NCBI GenBank assembly: GCA_013214245.1
Contig: JABSQE010000179.1
Location: forward strand, 1 to 9,336
Reading direction: 5' to 3'
DNA from: Hyphomicrobiaceae bacterium
Lineage (GTDB): Bacteria > Pseudomonadota > Alphaproteobacteria > Rhizobiales > Hyphomicrobiaceae
DNA length: 9,336 nt
How positions within the stretch are numbered: position 1 is the first letter of the stretch; every line of letters starts with the position of its first letter. A program made the translations under genes and the position numbers. The notes under the pieces were generated by a model, which worked only from the letters and a program-made list of their open reading frames with translations, did not search any database and had not been told where the DNA came from. This document shows, one piece after another, positions 1 to 6,954 of the stretch.

Positions 1-2064
1 AACAAAGCCATGAGTTAGCACAGTATTGTAAGGTGCACGTCCGCGTGTACCACAACTTTCCAAAAGCGATGACTGAAACCAACCGCGATGTTGGTCAGAG
101 CCTTCTAAATACATAATGATATCGCGACCACCGTCTTCCTCACGATTTATACCTGAGAGTCCCGGAAAGAATTTTGGATCCTCTAGCGTGAAAGCATGCG
201 TAGACCCAGAATCAAACCAAACGTCTAGAATATCAGTCACTTGTTCCCAATCACTCGGATCGGTCACCAAACCTTTTAGGAATCGCTCTTTAGCACCGTC
301 AGCAAACCAGGCATCAGAACCTTCTTCGCCAATAGCACTGCTAATACGATGCATCAACTCTGTAGAATAAGAGAAGCTTGCATTAGGAATGACTATCATA
401 CTTGTTTTATGTACAAATACTGTTATTGGTACGCCCCATGCACGCTGACGCGAAAGCACCCAATCTGGACGTGCCTCTATCATACCGCGCAAACGGTTTC
501 GGCCTACGGGTGGGACAAAATTTGTTTCAGATACAGATTTTAGTGCCAGCTGACGTAAGGTTTGATTCTCTTCGGAACGCTCAACCGTAAATTTTTTGTC
601 CATATGAACAAACCACTGCGGTGTATTACGGAAAATAACCGGTCTCTTAGATCTCCAGGAGTGCGGATATTGATGTTTAAGCCGACCACGCGCAACTAAA
701 GCATTAGCCTTGACCAAAGCATTTATAACTAATTTGTTAGCATTTCCTTTTTTACCCTTGTCTGTAATCACCTCTGCACCTTCAAAACCTGGCGCTTCAG
801 CTGTAAATTTACCGTCAGGGGCAACTGTAAACGGTATGGCAGTATCAATACCGCGTTCAGAAATTTGACGACTCTGTGCCGTCCAAATTTCAAAATCCTC
901 ACGGCCATGGCCTGGAGCAGTGTGTACAAAGCCGGTGCCAGTAACATCTGTAACATGCCTCCCATCGAGCAAAGGAATATCAAATTCATAGCCACCAAGC
1001 CCGGAAGTACGCAGTGGATGAGCTAACGTTGACATTGCGAGCACATTCGATTCTACGAGGCCAAGCTTAGTCCAAGCTTGCACTTTTGAAACAGACTTAA
1101 TCTCATCTGCAAGATTATCAGCGATAACAAGCTTATCACCAACAGATGCCCAATTACCTTCTGGTGCTTCTTTAACCTGGTAGACACTATATCTCAATTT
1201 TGATGAAAAACTTACTGCCCGACTTCCCGGAATCGTCCAAGGTGTAGTTGTCCAAATAACAACACTTGAACCACGCAAAAAATCTAAAGTTTTGTTTGTC
1301 CCTTCACTTTCTTCTGATATCTGAGCAAAAGGGAACTTTACGTATATCGCATCACTCTCGAAGTTATAATATTCTATTTCAGCCTCAGCCAGTGCCGTTT
1401 GTTCAACAACAGACCACATTACTGGTTTTGAACCGCGATAGAGCAACCCATTCATAGCGAATTTCATAAGCTCTTCAGCGATTAATGCTTCTGCGCGATA
1501 GGCCATAGTAGTGTATGGATTATTCCAATCGCCAACTACTCCTAATCGCTTAAACTCCTCGCATTGTGTTTTTAGCCAATAGTCTGCAAAAGCTCTACAC
1601 TCAATGCGAAACTTTCGCAGTGCATCAAGGTCGGAAAAGTCAGGCTTTATATTACCTTTAGACCGATACGATTCCTCAACCTTCCACTCAATGGGAAGGC
1701 CATGACAATCCCAGCCTGGTACATAGTTAGCGTTATAACCCAGCATTTGTTGGGACCTTATGACAATATCTTTAAGAATCTTATTAAGACTTGTCCCTAT
1801 ATGAATGTTACCATTGGCGTAAGGAGGACCATCGTGTAGTATAAATTTTGGAGTGTATCTCCTAGAATCGCGTAGCTGCTTGTAAAGTTCGATACTACTC
1901 CAGCGTTTCAAAATACTTAGTTCCATCTTAGGCAGACCTGCCCTCATAGGAAAGTCTGTTTTAGGTAAGAACAGCGTTTCACCCCAATTGCGGCTCTCTC
2001 TATTTTCAAACTTAGATGGACAACTACTTATTGATTTCTGTTCTGACGCTTTTTGCTTGGACAT
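1..2064 (-). CDS. ileS: Isoleucyl-tRNA synthetase, N-terminal 688 residues (runs off left edge)
   Basis: Class I aminoacyl-tRNA synthetase that charges tRNA-Ile with isoleucine in the cytosol and hydrolyses mischarged Val-tRNA-Ile. The minus-strand frame from ATG at 2064 is open to base 1 with no stop, giving 688 codons; the C-terminal part (KMSKS loop, anticodon-binding and any zinc domain) is outside the window. Visible landmarks: HDGPPYANGN followed by HIGT at residues 88-91 (the HIGH signature with its last His replaced by Thr); YVPGWDCHGLPIEWK shortly after; the CP1 editing domain with WTTTPWT from residue 271 and GTGFVHTAPGHGREDF around 380-391; DVWFDSGSTHAF at 614-625; and LEGSDQHRGWF at 653-663. 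A weak Shine-Dalgarno (GAGAA, 2071-2075) sits 6 bases before the ATG. It follows ribF by 104 bases on the same strand, the common ribF-ileS pairing, so co-transcription is likely. The sequence style is Rhizobiales. Identity is very secure; only completeness is unknown. Confidence 0.97.
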   Translation of the reverse strand, partial: MSKQKASEQKSISSCPSKFENRESRNWGETLFLPKTDFPMRAGLPKMELSILKRWSSIELYKQLRDSRRYTPKFILHDGPPYANGNIHIGTSLNKILKDIVIRSQQMLGYNANYVPGWDCHGLPIEWKVEESYRSKGNIKPDFSDLDALRKFRIECRAFADYWLKTQCEEFKRLGVVGDWNNPYTTMAYRAEALIAEELMKFAMNGLLYRGSKPVMWSVVEQTALAEAEIEYYNFESDAIYVKFPFAQISEESEGTNKTLDFLRGSSVVIWTTTPWTIPGSRAVSFSSKLRYSVYQVKEAPEGNWASVGDKLVIADNLADEIKSVSKVQAWTKLGLVESNVLAMSTLAHPLRTSGLGGYEFDIPLLDGRHVTDVTGTGFVHTAPGHGREDFEIWTAQSRQISERGIDTAIPFTVAPDGKFTAEAPGFEGAEVITDKGKKGNANKLVINALVKANALVARGRLKHQYPHSWRSKRPVIFRNTPQWFVHMDKKFTVERSEENQTLRQLALKSVSETNFVPPVGRNRLRGMIEARPDWVLSRQRAWGVPITVFVHKTSMIVIPNASFSYSTELMHRISSAIGEEGSDAWFADGAKERFLKGLVTDPSDWEQVTDILDVWFDSGSTHAFTLEDPKFFPGLSGINREEDGGRDIIMYLEGSDQHRGWFQSSLLESCGTRGRAPYNTVLTHGFV

Positions 2065-2168
2065 CGCTTGTTCTCGTTTTTATGTTAGTCATTGTAACCC
2101 TTATAATGAGCAACCTGATCTCAATATCGCAGGCCAAATTGCGAATATCTAGATGTTTTTGATCCACT

Positions 2169-3167
2169 TCACTTGCGTACGCCAACCATTTTCAAAGCTA
2201 GCGCTTTACCCACAGGAAAGCGCAACATAGGGTCTGCAGAATTTATGCTTGCTAAAATCTTACGAGCTTCAGTACAATCTTTGCTAATTTGTTTAGCCAA
2301 CGCCTCAGCGTTCTCGAACGACTTATCTAAGCGTATAAAATCAATAAATTCGATGTAAATTTTACGATCATAAAGACATCCACTAAAATTGAGAAGAAAA
2401 ACTTCAAGCTTAGCAGGGCCGTTATCGAAGGTTGGACGACAACCACTATATGCTGCTCCATCAAATCTGCGCCCATCAACCCATACACGGGCTGCGTAAA
2501 TACCATGTTGTAAAGATTGCCCTGGCTCTAAAGCGATATTCACAGTAGGAAAACCCATTTCAGTACCGCGATTAGCGCCATGCTCTACAACACCTGAGAC
2601 TGTCCACCAGTGTCCAAGTATGTTTGCAGCTTTACGAACCTCTCCTTGTTGTAATAACTCTCTTACCGCACTCGAAGAAAAAACATTACTAGAATTTCTA
2701 GCTGGCTTGACTATGGTTACGCCAAAGCCATATCTCACCCCAAATTCCTGCAGCATATGAGGGGTGCCACATCTACCCTTACCAAAAAAGAAATTATATC
2801 CAACTGTTACATGGGTGGCACGCCAGGAGCCAACTATAATCTTCCTTACAAAGTCTTCAGCGGTTAGATCTGAAAGAGCTGTGTCAAATGTCAAAACGTT
2901 AACAAAATCGAGATTAAATATCTCGAGTATTGATAGTTTCCTCTCGAGTGAGATGATAGAAAACAACGACTGATCTATCTTTAAAAAGCTTCTGGGATGC
3001 GGAAAAAATGTTAAAACTCCTGAAGGCGAGTTTAACTTTTTAGCTGTACTCTTTACGTTTTCTAATACTGCAAGATGACCGCGATGTACACCATCAAAAT
3101 TACCTAGAGCGACTACTGCCCGGTTAAGATTAGTAGGAATATCACCAATATCGTACAGGATGCGCAT
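2169..3167 (-). CDS. ribF: Bifunctional riboflavin kinase / FAD synthetase (FMN adenylyltransferase)
   Basis: Cytosolic enzyme that phosphorylates riboflavin to FMN and then adenylates FMN to FAD. The 332 residues are close to the usual RibF length (about 310-330). The N-terminal nucleotidyltransferase domain has GNFDGVHRGH at 22-31, VGYNFFFGKGRCG at 122-134 and SSSAVR at 164-169. The C-terminal riboflavin kinase domain has GFPTVN at 205-210, whose Thr and Asn bind Mg-ATP in the family. CRPTFDNG lies at 243-250, and LEVFLLNFSG contains Glu255, which matches the family's catalytic Glu. In known RibF proteins Asn125 occurs as an alternative to Asp in the VGxDF motif, so that position looks functional. 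The stretch after Glu255 (NFSGCLYDRK) departs from the commoner DFSGDLYG form but lies outside the catalytic residues I can name. The start at 3167 is placed by homology of the N-terminus; the Shine-Dalgarno is poor. The stop is TGA at 2169-2171. No FMN riboswitch is apparent upstream. Confidence 0.97.
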   Translation of the reverse strand: MRILYDIGDIPTNLNRAVVALGNFDGVHRGHLAVLENVKSTAKKLNSPSGVLTFFPHPRSFLKIDQSLFSIISLERKLSILEIFNLDFVNVLTFDTALSDLTAEDFVRKIIVGSWRATHVTVGYNFFFGKGRCGTPHMLQEFGVRYGFGVTIVKPARNSSNVFSSSAVRELLQQGEVRKAANILGHWWTVSGVVEHGANRGTEMGFPTVNIALEPGQSLQHGIYAARVWVDGRRFDGAAYSGCRPTFDNGPAKLEVFLLNFSGCLYDRKIYIEFIDFIRLDKSFENAEALAKQISKDCTEARKILASINSADPMLRFPVGKALALKMVGVRK

Positions 3168-4005
3168 TAAATACTAATCCAAATTTTCGTTACACTTAAT
3201 TTACAAGAACATGTCTTCTGCGAGGAACTATATTTATACAAAATGCGGTGTAAAATTGGCCGTGGTAAAAACCTACCTGACACATAATTTGATAAACTTA
3301 GGCGCTTTAACTTCTAAGCAAAAGCTTGAATGTTGCTTGCACCACTTTTGCAAATCGCTAGTAGCAAATTCGCTTGAGCTAATTAAGACTTTCAAAGTAA
3401 TAGTTAACTATTGATTTATAAAAAACTTGCTTTTCAATTGAGTCTATAACAACCACAAATTGATGCGTCATAGAAGAATGATTCAATTCGTACCTCCCAA
3501 TTAGTAATACCGACGAAGCTTAATGGTGAAAACTTTAATAATATTTAAATGTATAATGTCTTCTTTTCGGTCGAGATGTAGTACCAATTCTAAATAAAAA
3601 TAACGCATTACAAACTACGGCTTAAAGCTTCTCAATTTCATCGAGATTGCTTACAGCTAGTGTACCCTGAAGCTGTTATTTAGTGTCAAAGACAAATGAC
3701 AAAAAGATGTATAATGTGAACAAATCTAAAGTTGAAATGGATGACTGTATGGCAGCAGTAATTCAAAAGATTCTGTTGAAACCGATTAACTCATAATGGG
3801 ATATAACAGAGCTAAAAAACTTTTTGATGGGAAGAGACAACCTCGTGTTTACAAAAATATGTTTTAGTAAGGGATAGTGTAAGACCCATAACGAACCAGA
3901 AACACAGTAAACGTTAAAAATAGTAAAACTAATAGAATTTAAATTTATGTGATAAAATTAAATGTTCATAAACGCATGAAGTGAACTTGTATAAAAAAAC
4001 TTAGG
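3168..4005. other. AT-rich gene-poor stretch between tRNA-Glu and ribF
   Basis: I can support no protein gene in these 838 bases. Stops are frequent in all six frames. The longest open stretches are a 67-codon plus-strand ORF at 3211-3414 and a minus-strand run of about 44 codons ending in TAG at 3273-3275; neither has a convincing ribosome binding site or a product I recognise. On the plus strand 3671-3875 would be a roughly 68-codon frame if one internal TAA were ignored, which is weak grounds for a pseudogene in DNA this AT-rich. Part of the stretch next to ribF (about 3200-3400) is somewhat richer in G+C than the rest and could be the remains of a lost gene. A TATAAA element on the minus strand (3233-3238) about 65 bases before ribF could serve as a -10 box but has no matching -35. 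Ribosomal, CRISPR and transposon signatures are absent. Confidence 0.6.
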
Positions 4006-4080
4006 TGGTGCTCCCTAGGGGAATCGAACCCCTCTTTCCAGATTGAAAATCTGGCGTCCTAACCGATAGACGAAGGGAGC
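4006..4080 (-). tRNA. tRNA-Glu (anticodon UUC)
   Basis: The reverse complement folds into a complete cloverleaf. The acceptor stem is GCTCCCT (from 4080) paired with AGGGAGC without mismatch. The D arm contains GTC/GAC around the TCGGTTAG loop. The anticodon stem CCAGA/TCTGG closes a seven-base loop TTTTCAA with anticodon TTC, and the T arm AGGGG/CCCCT closes a TTCGATT loop. The discriminator base is A (4009) and the CCA tail is encoded in the DNA (4006-4008). UUC reads GAA and, by wobble, GAG. The anticodon stem is A/T-shifted compared with the G/C-rich stem typical of bacterial tRNA-Glu, in keeping with the low GC of the surroundings. It stands alone with long empty DNA on both sides, so it is probably a single-gene transcript. 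A run of seven T follows on the transcribed strand at 3993-3999, without a dedicated hairpin before it. Confidence 0.97.
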
Positions 4081-4152
4081 ATGCTAAACAAGTTATGTAA
4101 TGAAAGCCAGTCTAAAACCGCAGTCATTTATGTATTGTTTATTTGTTAAATT

Positions 4153-4181
4153 AAGTTACTTTATGCTGACGATAATGTCAA
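4153..4181 (-). promoter_or_regulatory. Candidate sigma-70-type promoter for tRNA-Glu
   Basis: On the minus strand a perfect TTGACA (-35) occupies 4176-4181. A 17-base spacer separates it from TAACTT at 4153-4158, which matches the TATAAT consensus at only three of six positions. Transcription would begin near 4146, giving a 5' leader of about 65 bases before the mature tRNA end at 4080. The exact -35 and correct spacing favour a real promoter; weak -10 boxes are common in alphaproteobacteria. A chance match in AT-rich DNA remains possible. Confidence 0.4.
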
Positions 4182-4696
4182 CTAAACTATTCTGAAGCTA
4201 TGCGATATATTTTATCGACATCATATTTGATAAAAACACCCTATCAATGATTGGTTTAATTTGCAGAATTACAATTTCGCATCAATTGTGCAGCATTTAA
4301 TATTGCTCTCGTATATTAAATATTAGTTGCAATTAAGCAACTGAAGTACGGCGTAAATGTTGTCGGTTTTACAACATAATAGGACATCAGAAGACCACCA
4401 CTAAGCAGAACCTCGAAAGTGTAGATGAAAGTGTTGAGAGTTTAAATCTTTTCGTTTATTACTATACTACGATATAATAAGCATTCCCTACCTAAAAAAG
4501 ACTTATTATCTAATGCACTAGATACAAAAACTCTTCAGAGTTGATTTCAGTTAAAGCCAAGTTAGAAACTAAGGCTTTGGTTTAAGAATATATTCGTATT
4601 TAACGGGAGAGGTTAATTTTTGAAAGACTTTCAGATATCTTTTGTTTTCACAACCGCAGCCTTAGAAACAACATTATAAGCTCTAAAAATGATATC

Positions 4697-4740
4697 TATA
4701 AAATTAAAGAGCCTTACTTTAGCGAAAGATTTTGGCTCTT
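4697..4740 (-). terminator. Possible intrinsic terminator downstream of the coiled-coil gene
   Basis: On the minus strand AAGAGCC (4740-4734) pairs perfectly with GGCTCTT (4713-4707). The intervening 20 bases can form an inner CTTT/AAAG stem around CGCT. The outer stem ends in TT and is followed by TAATTTTATA, a T-rich but interrupted tail. It lies about 310 bases beyond the stop of the coiled-coil gene and could end that transcript before the tRNA-Glu promoter. The long interior loop and broken T tract make it a moderate candidate only. Confidence 0.35.
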
Positions 4741-5047
4741 AATTCTAGTTGCGTCTTCAGCGAGAAATAACAGATTGCAACCAACGCGCTATAGATCAAC
4801 AAAAAGGTTGAATCTCTTTGCACTATAGTAAGTTCTCTTTCTTGGATTAGTCTCTAGACCATCAACACCAACCTAACTTTTTTTCAGTGTTTTAAGCTGA
4901 AATTTTAAAAGCAATCTTCGCCAAGGTACAACTTGATATCGTGCAATTCATTGTTTAAAACCTTCGTTTATTATACTTCATCAGAGTTTCTTCAGAATAA
5001 AAGTATTGTATTATAACCGTCTGCCTACCTTATTTCCACGACCTCAG

Positions 5048-6487
5048 CTATATAGATGCTAGACGTGCTGTAACAGCATCCTCTTCAGGATCACGTTTTT
5101 CTGTTCTATTATCTACAACAGACTGATATAGAAGTTTAGAGTCATCCATTTCAAACGGAGAATCACTATTCGCTGTAAACAGATTTGTTTGTACTTTAGG
5201 TGTTGATTTACATTGTCGTTCCGTTATAGAGGAAAGATCGATCGAAGTATCTGCATTTTCCTCTATAGAATTGTCAATATTACTTGTCTTACATCTATGC
5301 TGATTAGAAATATTCAATATATGTAAGCGTTGACTGCCAACCATGGCTTCCCGGTACATTTCGACGCCAAGTCGACACATTTGATTAATATGATACGCAA
5401 CTTGGCGTGCGCTGCGATCATTTACTAACGCTAACTTTATATGCAATCCTCTGATTATATTAATTTGTGCTTTTATTTCTTTTTCTAAAGATGCAATACG
5501 TGATTTTTGGACGATAAATATATCGCGAATAGACATTAAATTTTGCCCAGACTTACTACCTTCAAACACTTTTAGCGATGCGCGGAGTTTCTCTATTTCA
5601 ATTTCTTGAGACTGAAGCTTAGATTTGAGATCTTCCATTTCTTTATTATCTTGCGACTTAGCATTTAATTTTTGTAATGAACTAAGAAACTCTGCAAGAT
5701 GTTCATATTTCTCAAAAGTATTAAATTGTTGTGAATTTAAACTCAGATCATTGTATTGTACTGCCACTTGTCTGGAGTAGGATTTAGTATTGTTCCTTAA
5801 AATTTCTTGTTGCTCAGAAATCTTTGAGACCTGCTGTTTAGCCCTTAGAGAACCAAGCTCTGCTTGCAATAGCGAGATGTCACCCTTAAATATTGTATAA
5901 TGATGAGCACGATACCTAGAGGCGCGTTGGTGGTGTGAAGCGAAAGAGCTCTTAAGTAAATCAATTTCTAAACTCTTTTTGAGATTAAGCTCAGTTGCCT
6001 TATCTAATGCTTGGTTCACATTATCAATTTCATTTTTTAGAACAGAAATCGATGTGTCCCGTTTTGATATGATATCGCGAGCTTGAGCTAGTCGCTTCTC
6101 GATATGAGGCACACGATTTAATATTGTTTGCTCAAACACATGCAAAGCATTTTTTTTTGTCTCAACATTCTTTTCAAGCTCAATTATGATGCGTTCTAAC
6201 TCTCCAATTCTAAAATCTCGCTTATTGATCTCAACTTTGTGCCTAGCAACTGAAATACGAGCGGCATCAACTGTTCTCGCCAGTTTATGAATACTCATCG
6301 CATATTGTGTACGCAAACGATCTTTATCTGCACGTATTTCAGCTTCATTAATTGGTAGTGTTTGTTGTAATCGCTGCGTTGTTAGCCGTACAGCTCGAGC
6401 CCAATAAGCGGGCGCGACAACAAAAGCAAATAAGACGGCTATAAAGAATCCCAGCGACACAAGCATAATCGACTGGATAGTGAACAC
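5048..6487 (-). CDS. Membrane-anchored coiled-coil protein of unknown function
   Basis: The gene encodes 479 residues; I can assign no enzymatic function. Residues 5-27 form one strongly hydrophobic segment, probably a membrane anchor, followed at once by an Arg-containing stretch (YWARAVRLTTQRLQQTLP), which predicts that the rest is cytoplasmic. Residues about 45-235 and 275-350 are rich in Lys, Glu, Gln and regularly spaced Leu/Ile, as expected of long coiled coils. They contain no P-loop or ABC signature, so resemblance to Smc is only of coiled-coil type. Residues about 395-479 are polar, Ser/Thr/Asp-rich and probably disordered. The block from the anchor through NEAEIRADKDRLR resembles a conserved hypothetical family of Rhizobiales (from memory). 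The start is GTG with AGGTG five bases upstream; the stop is TAG. It follows folP on the same strand across a 467-base gap, so it probably has its own promoter. A scaffold or envelope-organising role is possible but is inference. Confidence 0.85.
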   Translation of the reverse strand: MFTIQSIMLVSLGFFIAVLFAFVVAPAYWARAVRLTTQRLQQTLPINEAEIRADKDRLRTQYAMSIHKLARTVDAARISVARHKVEINKRDFRIGELERIIIELEKNVETKKNALHVFEQTILNRVPHIEKRLAQARDIISKRDTSISVLKNEIDNVNQALDKATELNLKKSLEIDLLKSSFASHHQRASRYRAHHYTIFKGDISLLQAELGSLRAKQQVSKISEQQEILRNNTKSYSRQVAVQYNDLSLNSQQFNTFEKYEHLAEFLSSLQKLNAKSQDNKEMEDLKSKLQSQEIEIEKLRASLKVFEGSKSGQNLMSIRDIFIVQKSRIASLEKEIKAQINIIRGLHIKLALVNDRSARQVAYHINQMCRLGVEMYREAMVGSQRLHILNISNQHRCKTSNIDNSIEENADTSIDLSSITERQCKSTPKVQTNLFTANSDSPFEMDDSKLLYQSVVDNRTEKRDPEEDAVTARLASI

Positions 6488-6492
6488 TAATA

Positions 6493-6498
6493 CACCTT
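6493..6498 (-). promoter_or_regulatory. Ribosome binding site deciding the GTG start of the coiled-coil gene
   Basis: The minus strand reads AAGGTG, then TATTA, then the GTG start codon at 6487-6485. The Shine-Dalgarno match and five-base spacing support this start over internal ATG codons such as Met8, which would cut into the hydrophobic anchor. Confidence 0.55.
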
Positions 6499-6704
6499 TT
6501 CAAACTTTTTACCGCACCTTGACAATAATTTTATGATAACTACTAAAGGCTATATAGTAGAATTGCAATGTCTTTTCAAAGAACTAGCATAAATAAGCAC
6601 AAATTCTATAAACGCTACTAAATCGAATAAACAAGATTTTCAATCAACTATTAACCGTTTATTCCCTGTAGCTTATCTAAAGATCTCTTCTTTATTTCCT
6701 CAAT

Positions 6705-6721
6705 GAAATTTCTTGAAATTT
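6705..6721. repeat. Overlapping direct and inverted repeat, GAAATTT/AAATTTC
   Basis: The plus strand carries GAAATTTCTTGAAATTT. It contains two copies of GAAATTT whose starts are 10 bases apart, about one helical turn, and also a perfect inverted repeat of 7-base arms (AAATTTC, GAAATTT) around TT. It sits in the spacer about 220 bases upstream of the coiled-coil gene. An operator is conceivable, but the arms are mostly A and T and no regulator is linked to it. Confidence 0.3.
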
Positions 6722-6954
6722 ATCCCTAAAATTATTGATGTTTATACTATTAAGTTATGTTGAAGATCTTAGATTTTCAGAAATATACAAAAGAAAACCT
6801 AGAGCCACTAACCAGCAAAAATGTTCCAAATTTTGCTTTTTCTATTTTCGGGTTGGTAACTACTTTGATATATTACAATAGCCATCTACTAAACGCCCTC
6901 AATATCATATGCTTAAAGTTAATAAAAAGTATGGGCATTATCTACTCATTATTT

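Larger units (their letters stand above)
4081..5047. other. AT-rich gene-poor stretch between the coiled-coil gene and tRNA-Glu
   Basis: These 967 bases follow the stop codon of the coiled-coil gene and precede tRNA-Glu. No reading frame long enough to be convincing is present on either strand. What can be seen: a candidate promoter for tRNA-Glu (4153-4181); a terminator-like hairpin on the minus strand (4697-4740); two further small hairpins at 4529-4542 and 4553-4578; and a 34-codon minus-strand ORF starting with GTG at 4823 and stopping at 4719, which would encode one hydrophobic segment but lacks a strong ribosome binding site. In E. coli and many proteobacteria glmM follows folP; I looked for glmM remnants here and recognised none. 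The stretch may be a decayed gene, long untranslated leaders, or unrecognised small RNA. Confidence 0.6.
6488..6954. other. AT-rich spacer between folP and the coiled-coil gene
   Basis: Apart from the ribosome binding site next to 6487 and a short repeat at 6705-6721, I see no supported gene here. A 67-codon plus-strand ORF at 6757-6960 has no ribosome binding site, overlaps the end of folP by a few bases and looks like chance AT-rich DNA. On the minus strand TTGTCA (near -35 consensus) lies about 35 bases before the coiled-coil gene's ribosome binding site, but no good -10 follows at 16-18 bases. I find no GC-rich hairpin with a T tract after the folP stop. Confidence 0.6.

Noticed and set aside
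1..2064. Reading ileS as a pseudogene
   Set aside because: I translated the whole frame from 2064 to 1 and found no stop or frameshift; it is merely cut by the window edge.
3168..3240. FMN riboswitch before ribF
   Set aside because: I see none of the conserved RFN-element helices or sequence blocks, and the leader is AT-rich and short.
3318..3351. GCAAAAG/CTTTTGC inverted repeat with a 20-base loop
   Set aside because: The stem is AT-rich, the loop is long and no T tract follows on either strand, so it supports neither a terminator nor a structured RNA.
3211..3414. Plus-strand ORF of 67 codons opposite to all neighbouring genes
   Set aside because: It has no ribosome binding site, no recognisable domain and is short enough to occur by chance; the rest of the stretch shows no plus-strand coding character.
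3671..3875. Plus-strand pseudogene with one internal stop
   Set aside because: Two open runs of about 41 and 26 codons are expected by chance at this AT content, and neither peptide is recognisable.
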